DNA of 64,000 bases from Rhodosporidiobolus odoratus (GCA_034387635.1 JAOANU010000008.1:744001-808000), one strand, 5' to 3'. Numbered from the stretch's first letter, positions 1 to 12,003 are shown. Made by a program: numbers and translations. The notes: generated by a model from the sequence alone, not told the origin.

Positions 1-1081
1 AGTACCGCATGACTCAGACTACGGCGTGATAAGCTCAAGAGCGGAAGAGCGGAAGTAGGTCGAGTTGGTGCACGCCGTGACCAAGGAGCTTTCGCCTGCG
101 ATCGCTTCTCGTTCAAAGTAATCTGCAAGCTCGAATCTCAGTTAGTGACGAGTAGCGACTGCTCCGACGAGTTTTTGCAGAGCGGGAGAGAACGTCTCAC
201 GGATGGCGAAAGCCGAGACTACTGATGCTTGCTGACCAACGAGGTGTCGAGGAAAGGGGCGAAAGGCGAGGGTGGAGGAGCTGCGCCGCAAGTCTGACCA
301 GTCTTCGTTTGAGGATCGAGTGTTGGTTGAAGACGCGCAGGACGCGTACGTTGCGCTTCGGTGAGTCGGCGTGATGTTGCAGAGATAAAGGAAGCAAGAA
401 AAGCGGGCTGGGGCGGAAGCCTCGCCGGAGCTTGGCTGGCTCAGAGGGCAAAGCGGCGTCTGTGGGATCGCAGCTATACCTGCTACTGTGTAGGCGCATG
501 CAGAGCGTCGGGGGTGCCGGCTTGCGCCTTCGAGCGCGCCGAACGGGAACGGGGAAGGGAACGGGGCGGCCTCATTGGCGTCTTGCCGGTATTGAAGCTC
601 GCGCTACATGAGCACATGTCAGGGTCCGTAAGATGATGAGCTGTCCTGCGTACCTATGACACGCGTTGACGGGACTGTGGAGAGGATGCCGACGACCACG
701 ATGGGTGCCAGCTGGTCGAAGACTCAAGTACCTTGAGCTGCGCGTCTGCATTGGAAGCGAGATACACTACGGCCTCATATAGGTCAAGCAGGCTGGCGAG
801 GCATTGCGTTGAAGCCAACCTCGACTTCCATCTCATCACCAAAGTCAACTCCGTACGAGTCGCTCGTGCCGGCTTTCTGGCTTGTACAGAGTACGCAGAG
901 CTGTACAGAAGTAGATCCGGACACCTGCGCTGCCCAGTCGTCTCGCTTAGGCCGCGCCCTCTCCACCGATCACCTTTTGGAGCTTTCCCCCCTCCTTCAA
1001 CTCGACGTCCTCAGCCCGCGACACGGCACGACAGCAGCTTGAAACGCCAGCAGCGCCGGCTAGGTAGGCTGAAGCTGCACC
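1..1081. other. No confident gene (upstream region)
   Basis: Only short, mutually overlapping open frames occur here on both strands. None shows a recognisable domain or a consistent splice pattern. The right-hand part is presumably promoter and 5' leader of the mannosyltransferase gene. The left-hand part may belong to a gene outside the window. Confidence 0.5.
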
Positions 1082-3741
1082 ATGGCATCGGTGAGCTCCC
1101 CACTTGCACTTCCTGCGCCTCAGTCGTCCCCTCATCACGCTGATCGTCGCACCTGACAGGTTATCGTCTCACCACAACAGCGATTTGTGCTGCGCATAGT
1201 AGCAGCTTTTGTCGGCGTTCTGGTAGTCAAATGGATCTTCTTCGACTCAGCCGTAAGCCAATCCCGCTACACTGCCCCGAAGGTGGGGAGACGGATTGGA
1301 GGTGGTGCAGCCTCCGCCTCAATCGTATTGACTGCTCGTCGTACACAGCCCAAAACACCCGCTGGCGAGATCGCTCACCCCGCCATCCTCGAACGCATCA
1401 CCCTCGGCTCCCCTCTTTCCGGTCAATCCCTCGACACTCGCAAGTATCCCTTCCTCCAATCTCGTATCAACCGCGATGAGACCCACGATGTCTTCGACAA
1501 TGATATCTACGCCGGCATGAGCGACTTTTGGACCCGCTTCCAGAGGCCATTCATGACGGGTTCGGAGACGACCCACCTCGACGAGCAGGTCGTGCGAGGA
1601 GCAATTGATGAGCTGCTTGGGTTCAATGGTTGGGCGGCAGCGGCTTGCTCGAGTTTGACCCGACCGTTCGGCATTTCGAAGAAGGAGGACGACTGGAGCG
1701 ATCTGGCTCGACCGGGAGCGCTGTACTACTTCGCCCTCGTCGTGCATGGCGCCGACCACTTCCTCATCGACCAGCTCGCCGTCATCGTTCAGCTTGCAAA
1801 GCGCCTCGGTCCCACGTCCGTCTTCGTCTCGATCGTCGACTACGCTTCTGTCGACTCTACCCCCTTCCTCTGTGACCTCGCCGAAGCCGTCATGACCCTC
1901 CTTGGCATTTCGTTCCGCATCCGCCAAGTCGCCCCCATGACCTCCAACCCCTCCGCCTCGTACTACCCTCTCGAGGAAGCTTACACCCGCAACCTCGCCC
2001 TCGAGCCCTTGCAGGAACTCTGGGAACGCCGCAAGGTCCAGTTTGAGCGCGTCATCTGGCTCAAGGGTTTCACCTGCCCGAACGACATCCTCGAAACGAT
2101 CCGGGTCAGCATGATCAACCAGGCCTCGATGGTCTGCTCGATGGACTGGAAGGAGCACAACGGCTTCTTCATCTACAACGACCGATGGAGGACTCGCGAC
2201 ATGGACGGCAACCTGTTCCGAGGGTCCAAGTCTACCTCGCCGATAGACGAAGCTCCCCCTCGCGACGCCTACGGCGGGGCTCGTTACACCCTCCACCTCC
2301 CCTTCCAAGTCTTCTGCTGCGAGTCCGGCACGCACATCGTTGACCCGCACAAGTCCTACTACTGGGGCATCACCTATCAATCCTCCGTCGAAGGCGTGTT
2401 CAACACCTCTGCCGCATCCGACGGCAAAGCCCCTCGATGGAGCGAGGGACCCTGCATGGATTCGGCGCAGCTCCACTTCTGCCGAGACATGTGGATGGCC
2501 AGCTTCCGCGAAGGCATAAAGGATGAAGCGAAGAGGCTCTCGAACGAGGAACGGTTGGGCAAACCGAGAAAGGTTCATCCGTTCATGGATGAACTGATTC
2601 AATCGATGGTGGCTTCTTATGCTCCGACTACGAACCCTAGGATCGGGTACCCCAACTCGGGAGATTACCTCGCGGATGAGACGGGCGCGGCTCCAGGCGG
2701 TGGACCGGGGATGGATAATGAGATCGGAAAGGCGATAGCTGGAGCTGGAGCTGGAGGAGGTGCGGCGGGTGGAACGGCACCTGCAACTACTGGAGAAGGA
2801 GAGGCGGAGGAGGAGGAAGAGGAAGACGAGGAGGAGTACGAGGAGGAAGAAGGAGGAGCAGGCGACAACCCCGGCGTTCCTGCTGAAGCCTACGACGAAG
2901 ACGACGGCGGCAAGGGTCGCCCTATCGATCTCGCTGTCAAGATTGTCGATGATGAGGAGGAATCTTCGAATGGTGCCGGGCTCGACGCCGCTCAACAGGG
3001 CAAGGGCGATCGCGTTGCTCCGCCTCGAGCAGGCGCCGCCGCTATCGACGACTCGGACGGTCCAAACAAGATTGAGTGGAAGAACGCTCAACCTGCCAAC
3101 GTTCCGCTGGCCGGAAAGCCTGACTCGGGACCTGTAGTCTGGCATAAGGCTGGCGCCAATGCCCCGGCTGGTGAGGGCGCCGCGGCGCAGCAGGCTAAGG
3201 CGGCGAGACCGAGGAACCCGGCGGGTGCAGGGCGGGCAGCAGAGCAGGATGCGGCTGCGGCTGCGGCGGACGGAGGACAGCAGAAGAAGCGCGAGAAGCG
3301 AGGTCTCCTCACTCCCTCTTCCGACTCGTCCTCGTCTTCCACCCACCATCTCGAAAAGCGTCGCCCTCGGTCTCTACCGAACCGCGAGTTCCCGAATGCC
3401 ATCGCCAAGGTTCTCGTCAACCCACGGTGCGTTACGACCTATGCAGGCGTTTCGCACACGCAGCTTGCGTTGGATCTTTTCGGCAGTGGTGGAGAGACCG
3501 ACAGTCCGACAGCGCATGGTGGGAGCAAGTACGAACTGGATGAGTGGAGGACTGCGCCGGAGAGCTTTGTTTGTCAGGAGATGAGGACAACGGGAGGTGC
3601 GTTACCTCCTCCTGCTCTTTCTCCTCTCTCCTCTGCGCACTGACATCTCGCTGCTCGACAGGACGCGTCGCACCGAAACAGCAGCGCCGAACGGGTTTCC
3701 AGCAGGCTCGTCTTCTCCTCAACGGCTGGCGACCAACCTGA
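1082..3741 (+). CDS. CAP59/CMT1-family mannosyltransferase (GT69)
   Basis: Likely Golgi alpha-1,3-mannosyltransferase-like enzyme of family GT69 (Cryptococcus CMT1/CAP59 relatives), which acts on capsule or cell-wall mannans. I place the start at ATG 1082: a 9-nt first exon (1082-1090), intron 1091-1180, then an N-terminus beginning MASRFVLRIVAAFVG with a hydrophobic signal anchor, as in type II Golgi proteins. A further intron, 1252-1347, has length 3n and no stop, so it can be misread as coding. The core is typical: an RVIWLKGFTCPNDILE block, then WKEHNGFFIYNDRWRTRDMD, then FCCESGTHIVDPHKSYYWG. The last intron, 3597-3661, joins in phase to a short exon ending ...LLLNGWRPT at 3741. About 200 residues of Ala/Gly/Glu-rich low complexity separate the core from the conserved C-terminal CVTTYAGVSHTQLALDLFG block. 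The family is certain; the exact acceptor sugar is not. Confidence 0.85.
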
Positions 3742-4022
3742 AAAGCGAAGTCGCGCGCACGCGCGGAGAGAAGGCGTCTTCTCCTCAGTGGGGGAAATAC
3801 TGTCTGGATGGATACGGAGTCGGATACGGAGTCATAGCTGTTTATTTGCATTAGATACCCATTGCTACGTGTCCCTGGAGCATCCGAAGAGAGAGAAAGA
3901 AAATCCGAGTCGAGTCCCCCCTTGCTGAGCTTGCTTCGATCCGCTCGCTCACACTTCCGGTCCAGTGACTCTGGCTACTTCCGTCGTCTCCCTCATTTGC
4001 TAGATTGCACGTCGCCAGCAAG

Positions 4023-6276
4023 ATGGGACGAATTGCACCGCGCGGCCACAATGGCATGAAGAAGAAGGGCGAAGCCGGAGCTTCAAAGAACGCAAGTCGC
4101 ATCTCACTCTCATTGAACTGCCGCAAGTATCGCTAACCCCACTTCACGGACTTCACTGGACAGTACATTACCCGTAATCAAGCTATCAAGAAGCTCCAGT
4201 GCACCCTCTCCGACTTCCGTCGGCTGTGTATCCTCAAAGGTGAGCTTGTTACCGCCACTTTCCCACTTCCCCGTTGAGGGTTCACTAACGCGACTCGATG
4301 CATTTTCCTAGGTATCTATCCGCGTGAGCCCCGCAACCGCAAGAAGGCAAACAAGGGGTCTTCTGCCCCGGCATCGTTCTACTACGCCAAGGACATCCAA
4401 TACCTCCTGCATGAACCGGTTCTGCACAAGCTTCGCGAGCATAAGGCGTTCGCCAAGAAGCTGAGCAAGGCAGTTGGAAGGAAGGAATGGGGCTTGGCCA
4501 AGAACCTGGAGGAGAGCAAGCCGACGTACAGGCTGGATCACATCATCAAGGAGCGGTTCGTCTTTCTTTTCTTTGCCTTTTCGCACAATGCCCGCAAGCT
4601 CATCTCCCTTTCGACAGCTACCCTACTTTCGTCGACTCTCTTCGAGACCTTGACGACGCCCTCTCCCTCATTGTCCTCTTCGCTGCCCTCCCCGCCTCTT
4701 CCACTGTCCCCGCCTCCATCATCTCCAACTGCGCCCGCCTCGCCGCCGAATGGCAGCTCTACGTCATGCGCACTCGCGCCCTCCGCAAAGTCTTCCTTTC
4801 TATCAAGGGCATCTACTTCCAAGCCGAAGTGCAAGGTCAAACCGTGACTTGGCTCGTGCCCTACATGTTCACCCAAAACATCCCTTCTGACCTCGACTAC
4901 CGTATCATGCTCACCTTCCTCGAGCTCTATCAAACCCTTCTCGGCTTCGTCTTCTTCAAGCTCTACACCGACAACAACCTCGTCTACCCGCCCAAACTCG
5001 ACGACGTGCTCGACGAGAATGGTGCCGGCATTGGTGCTCTGTTGCTGGAAGAGGCCGGCGCAAAGGGTCTTGTGGTAGACCGAACAGCAGAGGAACAGGC
5101 GGCGCTCGAAGCAGGCGGGGAGGGAGAGAAGAAGGAGAAGAAGCGAGTTTATGCGAAGGACGTTCGCGCGCAGATCAAGGAGATTGAGAAGGCGCAAGCG
5201 GACTCCTCCCTCACCACTCCCGCCGACGCAGACGAGACTTCGTCCGCTGCAGCGACCGTTGCTGGCGCAGCGGACGACGCTGCTCTCGAACTCGACGTTT
5301 TCCCCAACCTCTCCGCCGACCCGTCTGATCCCACCACCTCTGTCACCCAACCTTCCGAACTCACCGCCAAAACCGACCTCTTCTCGCCCTACTTCTTCTA
5401 TCTCTCCCGCGAAGTCACCCGACCCACCCTTGAATTCGTGATCCGATCCTTTGGCGGACGAGTAGGCTGGGACGCCGTTCTCGGTGCGGGATCGCCATAC
5501 AAGGAGGACGACCCTCGCATTACCCACCATGTTCTCGACCGTCCCGTTCTCCCGTCTTCTGCCGCCGCTCACCCCGGAAAGCGCGCCTACGTTCAGCCTC
5601 AATGGGTCGTCGACTGCATCAACAAGAAGACACTGCTGCCGACGGACGAGTACAAGCCTGGTGCGGTTCTGCCGCCTCATCTCAGTCCGTTCGTGGATGA
5701 GGATGAGGTGCGCGAGCGTGGTGGTTACGTTCCGGCAGAGGCTGGTGCGGAGCTTGCCGCGGGAGAAGACGCAGAGATGGACGATGAGGAGGAGGACGAA
5801 TCGGAAGAAGAGGCAGGGGAGGACGAGGAGATGGAGGCCGCCGGAACCGCTGGTCCCGCTCCCGCTCTTCTCGCCGCTGCCGCCAACCCCTCCGACGACG
5901 CCCTCCGTCACGCCGCCGAACTCGAAGCCGAATCTCGAGGTGTTGCTCCGGCGGTATTCGAGGCCGAACTCGCTGCCGAAGCGAAGAAGGCTCGTTCGGC
6001 GTCGAAGAAGGCCAATAAGGGCAAGGAGATCAGGGTGGAGAGGCCGGAACAGGAGAAGATTGCTGCTAGCTTGTTGACCAACAAGCAGAGGAAGTTGTAC
6101 AACAAGATGGCTTATTCGCAGGATCGCAAGGCGGAGGAGGTGCGTTTCTCTCTTGTTCCGCCTTGTCTTCCCCTGAATGAGCTAGCTCACCTGTTCTTGT
6201 ATTACCACAGACCCTCAAGCTCCAGCAACGCAAGAAGGACCTCGAGAAGCGGAAGAAGAAGGAGGCGAAGGCATGA
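4023..6276 (+). CDS. NOP7: Pescadillo homolog (60S ribosome biogenesis)
   Basis: Nucleolar subunit of the PeBoW (NOP7-ERB1-YTM1) complex, needed for processing of 27S pre-rRNA to 25S/5.8S and 60S assembly. Five exons close in frame to 658 aa: 4023-4091, 4164-4239, 4312-4555, 4618-6139, 6211-6276. The N-terminal pescadillo domain (about 1-290) is clear, from the start [11 protein letters not shown] through [20 protein letters not shown] to [24 protein letters not shown] domain lies at about residues 390-480, with conserved [11 protein letters not shown]. An acidic Glu/Asp stretch follows, then a Lys-rich C-terminus with [12 protein letters not shown]. The length agrees with the family (about 580-680 aa). 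The first intron begins with GCAAGT rather than GT, an apparent GC-AG intron; without it the conserved N-terminus would be broken. Confidence 0.96.
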
Positions 6277-9002
6277 GCTACTTGGGGATTGGGATGTACG
6301 GATGTCACTGTCTCCATGTATACCCATCTGCCGTTACATCGTTGCGTGTGGCTCATGCGTGCTCGACAAGAGGATAGTCAGAACTGTGAACAAGTCATGT
6401 CGGCCGCATCGGGTCGGTTAGCGATTGGTCATGGCTGATTCCGCTCGCAATGCTTCATCCTGCGGTCGGACATGCTGCTCTGCAGCTAAGTGCACGCTTC
6501 ATTACGGCCATTTTGTCTGCGACGATCTGGCTTTGCGGAGACTCGCGACGGGCAAATAAGACCTTCTCACCCTGGCTCCCTTCGATTTTGCCTCACCACC
6601 TTCCCGCGCTCCAGTGGCTCCTGCCGAGCCCGAAGATGGCTGCTGTGCTGTGACTGATGACCGGACGGCTACCAAGGCTGTGCGCAGTGCGAGGATCCGC
6701 GGGGTCCTCTTTCTTGCGCTATTCCGCTTGATTCTTTTGAATACAGGTGGGACCTTGTCATCGAGGTCGCCAGGCAACTGAGGGGGATAGAACCAGTATT
6801 TTCTGGCGAGCGGAATATTGCTCATGGTATCTCGTGGGCTGTCGGACGGGAGAGGGTTCTCTCGGGGGAAGGGTTCTCTCAGAGTAGGAGCGGACGTGAA
6901 GAAAGCGGTTTCAAGATGGGTTCAGTGCCGTGTGCGGGAGCTGCTCGGGAGTACTGGCCAACCCCTATCATGAAGGCTGAAAAAAGCACTTGTCCCTCAA
7001 ATCAGTGGCAGTATGTCCAGCCTTGGCTCTCTCTACCCAGGTCTGGGCACATGGTGGCTATAGTCAAGTGCCCGGGAGCCACGCTGGCAGTCACATGTGA
7101 TCAAGCTCGGCCGACCCGCCTCTGCAACATTGCAAATAGCTAGAGACCTACGCTGCACAAGCTTCAGCGTCCTAACACACGCCTCGTTGTTGCTTGTTGA
7201 CAGGTCCGCCGAATCTTGGGCAAGGCTGTAAAGTGATTCGAACCAACCGTGTAGAGCCGGCACCAGGCTGCTCTTTGACCTTCTCAATCAGGTGTGCCAC
7301 CGAGAATCCGCTGTGAGCTGGATGCAGACTTGGCACTGCCTCTGTTACGAGGCAATGTCAGCTTACTACTCCGGCTGATCAACGGACGAGGTGGTCCATG
7401 GCTTAGTCAAGGGAGGGCTCAGACGCTCACCTCGCTTCTCGCTGCAGCTGTGAGCGTGAAGCACGGCCTGAACCAGCTGACTAGCCTGCTGACACTCAGG
7501 TCAGGTCAGTTACTTGGCACACGTATCCTGCAGAAGAGCAGACTCTGCATTGCCCTTCAACTGATTCAGTCGCGATTACTGCTTCTACCACCCTCTGCCT
7601 GGCCTCCAAGCACCCTTCGGAAAACCGTATATGGCGGCAATTCTGCTGCTCACGACAGGGCGGGCTGCAACGCTATGCTCCGACCGCGGATCTGGATGCG
7701 GCGGCGAATTCTGGCTCTGCTTTGTATACTCCATGTCTGCTGCCTGCAACACATTCATCATGTAGTGGTCTTCTGTGTAATCATGACCGAGGTTATCAAT
7801 GTAGTTGCGATTCTGCAATGCCAGTACTGGCGGAGGAGGAGGGAGGCCCTTCGTCGAAAGACAGCCAGGAATTAGACGAGTCAAGGTCCATGGGAAATCT
7901 GGAGAGGGACCATCTTGCAACAGCTCACACAGACCTCGGCAAGGCGCTGGGGCGTTACACGGCACTGTGGAATATGCTGTCAGACTCTCAGAGCAGTAGA
8001 AGACGGCTTTCGGCTCACTAGTCTCGATATTGCAGCTTCATGCCCACCGCCCTTCACTTCGTCTCGACTGACAAGTTCAAGACCTTTCAGGACCCATAGG
8101 AGCCTTGTAACTGTATCCCCTTGCTTCGGATCCCGGGAGTAGGTAGCATTCGTAAACGATTCCTAGATCCAACGGCATCAATTGTCCAGAGATTTCTGGA
8201 GCTCGTCGAATGAGCTGTGACCAGTCGAGACACTTGGTGGCAGACCATGCAAGCATGCCACTTTGATCATATCTAGCGCGTATCGGAATGCTGGCCCAAA
8301 AGGTAGGTTTCGACGATGGTTGTACCATGGCCAGCTTGCGATCGGCTATTGGGTCCAACGGACCAATACCTGCCGGGGATCGTTCATGATGCGGTATTTG
8401 AGGGTGGGAGCAGGAGCGAAGAACAGACGGGGTGAGCTGTCCACATCTCTGAAACGGAGAACATTCGGGTCTGAGCTGTCTGCCATATTTTTGCTGAGTG
8501 AAGAGCAAGAAAAGTCGTGCTGACGAAGCAGCATCGCCATATGGAAAGCGGCGGTGCGATGTGCTGTACGGAATCTCTGCATGCTCAGGCGGAACTGAGC
8601 GTTGCGGTGAAGCCAAGGGTGAAGCATTCAAGGCGAATCTAGGAGAAAAGAGAAGGAAGCGTTTGCTGGTCAATGAAGGGCATATCTGCATATGTGCGTA
8701 CCAGTACTATCGCCATCTACGAAGGCGCCACACAGTTGTACCGCTCCTCGCAATACCGCTCCTCGCGCCGCCGTAGCCTTCGTAAGCGCCCTTGCATTGC
8801 CCACCATGGAAGAGGTGTCCAAAGGTGTCCTTGATGTTGCATGACCTGTGACCGCCAGGAGGCTATCGGGCGATGGACGACCAGCATAGTACGGAGGGGA
8901 TCTGAGCATACAGTGGACAAAGAATAGCATGACGAAGTCGACCCCATCATCCCATTGCAGACCTCTCCTCTCCCTCCCGCAACCGCTTCGCATTTTCCAA
9001 GC
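6277..9002. other. Gene-poor interval
   Basis: This 2.7-kb stretch holds the 3' flank of NOP7 and the promoter of the NPC2-like gene. It has no long exon chain on the plus strand. A weak minus-strand coding signal at 7585-8486 is listed separately. I see nothing interpretable in 6277-7584. Confidence 0.5.
7585..8486 (-). CDS. Possible hypothetical protein, unresolved exons
   Basis: Low-confidence model. A minus-strand ATG at 8486 opens a 39-codon frame (8486-8370) beginning MADSSDPNVLRFRDVD and ending at a CAG/GTATTG donor. The frame 8334-8077 then contains ATKCLDWSQLIRRAPEISG and LDLGIVYECYLLPGSEA. A third block near 7840-7585 contains NRNYIDNLGHDYTEDHYMM. These look like protein rather than random translation, but joining the first two needs a 35-nt intron and I could not join the third in phase. 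No domain is recognised. It could be a lineage-specific gene or a decayed one. Confidence 0.25.
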
Positions 9003-9986
9003 ATGCTCTTCCGATCCACTCTCGCACTCGTAGCGATCTCCGCTGCCTCCCTCGCCTCGCCTGCACCCAGGCCGTTCGGCAATGATCAACTTGTGCTGAA
9101 CGATGCCGGCAAAGCCGCTCTCAACTGGGGGGCTGGCAAACTCTCTCAGATCGGGACGGATGACAGTGTGGACGCCATGACCCAGTGGGGATGGTATGAC
9201 TGCGGTACGTCGCTTTCTTCCATGCCGCTGGGGAGACGAGTTGGGTGGACGGAAAGAGGGGGTGGGGGTGACGCTTTGCCGCTCGCCAATGCTTGGGGCG
9301 GCGAACATATGGGCGGGACTGAATCGCAGGCTAAATCACACAGGCGAGCCCGGAGATGCCCTCGAGATTGAGAGCATCAAGATCAGCCCCGACCCTCCCA
9401 AACCGGGTCACAACCTTACTATCGAAGCAGCGGGCAAGGTCAAGACCCTGATTGACGTGCGACTCTCTGTTCCCTCTTCGCCTCGCATGCCAGTGCTCTG
9501 ACGGCTCCTTGCTCGCAGGAGGGAACGTACGCCGACATCACTGTCAAGTTGGGTCTGATCAAGCTCCTGACCAAGCGATTCGACGTCTGCGATGAACTGT
9601 ACGCTCTCGTGCTCCTGCCTGTTCCTCCGCCATTGTACACTAAGCGGCTCGTGCACTTTACAGTGACAACGCACACGCCGACCTTTCGTGCCCCATTCAG
9701 CCCGACACATACAAGATTACCCAAACGGTCGCTTTGCCCAGGGAAATTCCCCGTGGTACCTTACCTTCCCTTTCCTCTACTTTGCTCCTGTATAGCATGT
9801 TGCTGATTGCTCCGTATGACGCTCAGCCAAGTTCCAGGTTGCCGCTCGCGTCTTCACTCAGGAAGAAGCCCCTGCCGCTTGTGTCGACTTGTGGAGTATG
9901 TCCTTTCTGCGCTGATTTTCCCACCGAGTAGAGTCCGCTGATGACCTCGGCACACAGTCAACTTCCTTGTCCCGGATCAACACTAG
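9003..9986 (+). CDS. NPC2: NPC2-like ML-domain sterol/phospholipid transfer protein
   Basis: Small secreted or vacuolar lipid-binding protein of the MD-2-related (ML) family, related to Npc2 and fungal phosphatidylglycerol/phosphatidylinositol transfer proteins. Six exons close to 194 aa: 9003-9204, 9344-9456, 9519-9598, 9664-9755, 9827-9895, 9958-9986. A signal peptide covers about residues 1-18 (LALVAISAASLASPAP). The mature domain has the ML pattern: WYDCG, ISPDPPKPGHNLTIEAAG (the glycan-site region), DVCDEL, LSCPI, YKITQTVALPREIP, and a C-terminal ACVDLWINFLVP. The paired cysteines fit the ML disulfides. It ends convergently with the phosphoribosyltransferase gene, 291 bp away. Confidence 0.92.
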
Positions 9987-10277
9987 TTCGCGGCTCGCCT
10001 TGTCAACCTTACCCTCGCCTGACTAGCCTTTTCGTTTCCGTTCCCGTCTCCTAGTCGCAGTCTCTTGTCCTACTTAGGCCTGATCTTCATTCTGTATATG
10101 TCTCAGCCGACTCCCGTGTACGCACTCTTAAACCTGATAGGAATCAAGTGATGCTCGAAGAGACGAAAGGTAGAGATAGCCTGTCTAAATGCACGAGGTT
10201 AATCCGAAAACTATACAAACCCTGCTAGACTGGTACTTCACAAGGGGAGGTGGAGAATGGAGGGACTGGGAGAGCGC

Positions 10278-11779
10278 TCAATCGGCGTGGATCAAGGCGT
10301 AGGTGTCGGCAGAGAGCTTCTCGCGGCCCTTGAGGAAGTCGATCTGCGACACAGACACAGACGTCAGTACGCAGATATCAGTGCGCAGACATCGATTGCA
10401 GAATGTCCCTGCGGTACTGCAGGAGATTCGCCAAACGGAAGGGAAAGAATGGCAAAAAACGCACCTCGACGACGAAAAGGTTGTCCACGACTTTGCCTCC
10501 CGACTTTTGAATCAACTCCTGAGCTGCTCCGGCAGATCCACCTGTGAAAATGGACATAGTATGAGCCAAGTTTGTGGGCGTGGAGGTCGCAGGAGGACTT
10601 GCCAGTCGCGATCAGGTCGTCGATGACTACGACATTTTGGCCTTCCTTGATGGCTCCTTCTTGAATCTCGACGATGTCCTGCGAGTGTCAAGACAATGGA
10701 CGGGCCAAGCATCAGGTGAAGAGTCTCTTCGATTTGCGCGAAATGTGCAGGGGAGAATGGGGAAGGGAGGACGTACCGTGCCGTACTGCGGGTCGAAGCG
10801 ACATTATCGAGCACAAACACGAGCGTCAGGTGGAGGTTCCGGCTTTAGACCTTGAGGCAGAGACCATGTCGACAAAGCAGTCACGCACCTCCTTCTCGTA
10901 AGTAGCCTGCGAGCACTTGCCCGGCAACTTTCCCTGCTTCCTAACCGGTACAAACGAAGCTCCCAACCTCAGAGCGAGCGAGGGGCCGAACAAGAACCCA
11001 CGAGCGTCAAGTCCGACAAAGACATCGATCTTGGCGTTCGGGTTGCCGGTTTGTTCGCGGATTTTCGGGAGAGTGACCGAAGTCAGGCGGTGGAGGAAGT
11101 TGGTGAGGAGGGTCTGCGTGAACGGTTGCAAGAGGGATGTTCAGCAGTCGGCCACAAGGGGAGCGGCAGGTGGCGATGGCGTACCTCGAACGTTTGCGGG
11201 TTTTGCAGGAGAGGGAAGACGTCGAGGAAAGTAATGCCCTTTTTGGGGAAGTCTGTGGGAGAATAAGGTCGAGTGTCAGTTGCTGCCTCTTTTCTGGGCG
11301 GGCTGTGCGCTACCGTTGCGGGTCTGCTGTCCGCCTCGAAGTCCAAGCAGGCAGTCGTAGGCCACCGGAGACATTCATGCTTCCCCCTACTCTGCATGTT
11401 GCCTTCCAGTCCAGACTCCGGTGTGCCTGTGCGCCACGACCTCGCCAGCCGTGGCTGCGATGCTTCGGTGTACAGCTCCCGTCTGACTACCGCTTTGTGG
11501 CCCCCTGCGCGCGCTTGCCTAGCTCGAGAAGGTCGCCTCCTCCTCAGCACCTGCGCTCCGTCTCGCACACCTACAACGCCGCCAGAGCTCTTCAGCTCGT
11601 CACTGCTGACCATCCTGTCGCCCTTGAGCTCTGGTAGCTTGTAGCCGTCGACCTTGGCACTATCTCGCCCAAATGGCTCGTACACACGCTTGTAGCTCCG
11701 CACAGCGCAGAGGGGACGGGAGGAGTAGCTGACCAGGGTAGACGCCGAGTTGAGAGTGGAGGTATTGAACGTCGGCCAT
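10278..11779 (-). CDS. APT1: Adenine phosphoribosyltransferase
   Basis: Purine salvage enzyme: adenine + PRPP to AMP + PPi, cytosolic. Seven exons on the minus strand close to 188 aa: 11779-11734, 11252-11185, 11113-10889, 10785-10777, 10678-10603, 10541-10465, 10343-10278. The start gives [18 protein letters not shown], aligned with other APRTs. [15 protein letters not shown] and the PRPP-binding loop [17 protein letters not shown] are diagnostic. Exon 4 is only 9 nt and encodes Tyr-Gly-Thr of the conserved YEKEYGTDIVEI stretch. Intron 5 (10602-10543) starts GCAAGT, a GC-AG intron. Intron 1 is long for this genome (481 bp). The length matches the family (180-190 aa). Confidence 0.95.
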
Positions 11780-12003
11780 TCTAACAGATCGGATCTGGCG
11801 AGTTATCCAGCGATGAGTGGTAGGAGAGTGGGATGTGAGAAAGCTTTTTTCGGACAATTCGGACACTGAGCCGATTCTGAAGAGTGCCATCTCGGGGCAG
11901 ACAGTACAGGCCCTCAGGCGGGGGCTACGAGAATGTTACAACGAATGTGGTCGTCGCTCTATTGCGGTGTATCAGTATAGCGAAAGAAAATGATGCAGGT
12001 GAT

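Noticed and set aside
1319..3349. 676-codon open frame antisense to the GT69 gene
   Set aside because: It mirrors a GC-rich, strongly codon-biased gene and shows Arg/Val-rich translation without any domain; the sense strand carries the conserved family motifs.
4538..5911. 457-codon antisense open frame under NOP7
   Set aside because: Shadow of a codon-biased exon; the translation is low complexity and NOP7 explains the region fully.
7294..7875. 193-codon plus-strand open frame
   Set aside because: Leu/Arg-rich translation with no domain; the opposite strand looks more like coding.
11253..11703. APRT intron 1 stays open in the frame of exon 2, suggesting an N-extended isoform
   Set aside because: The extension begins with GTG, has no targeting or family features, and the spliced exon 1 gives the canonical APRT N-terminus.
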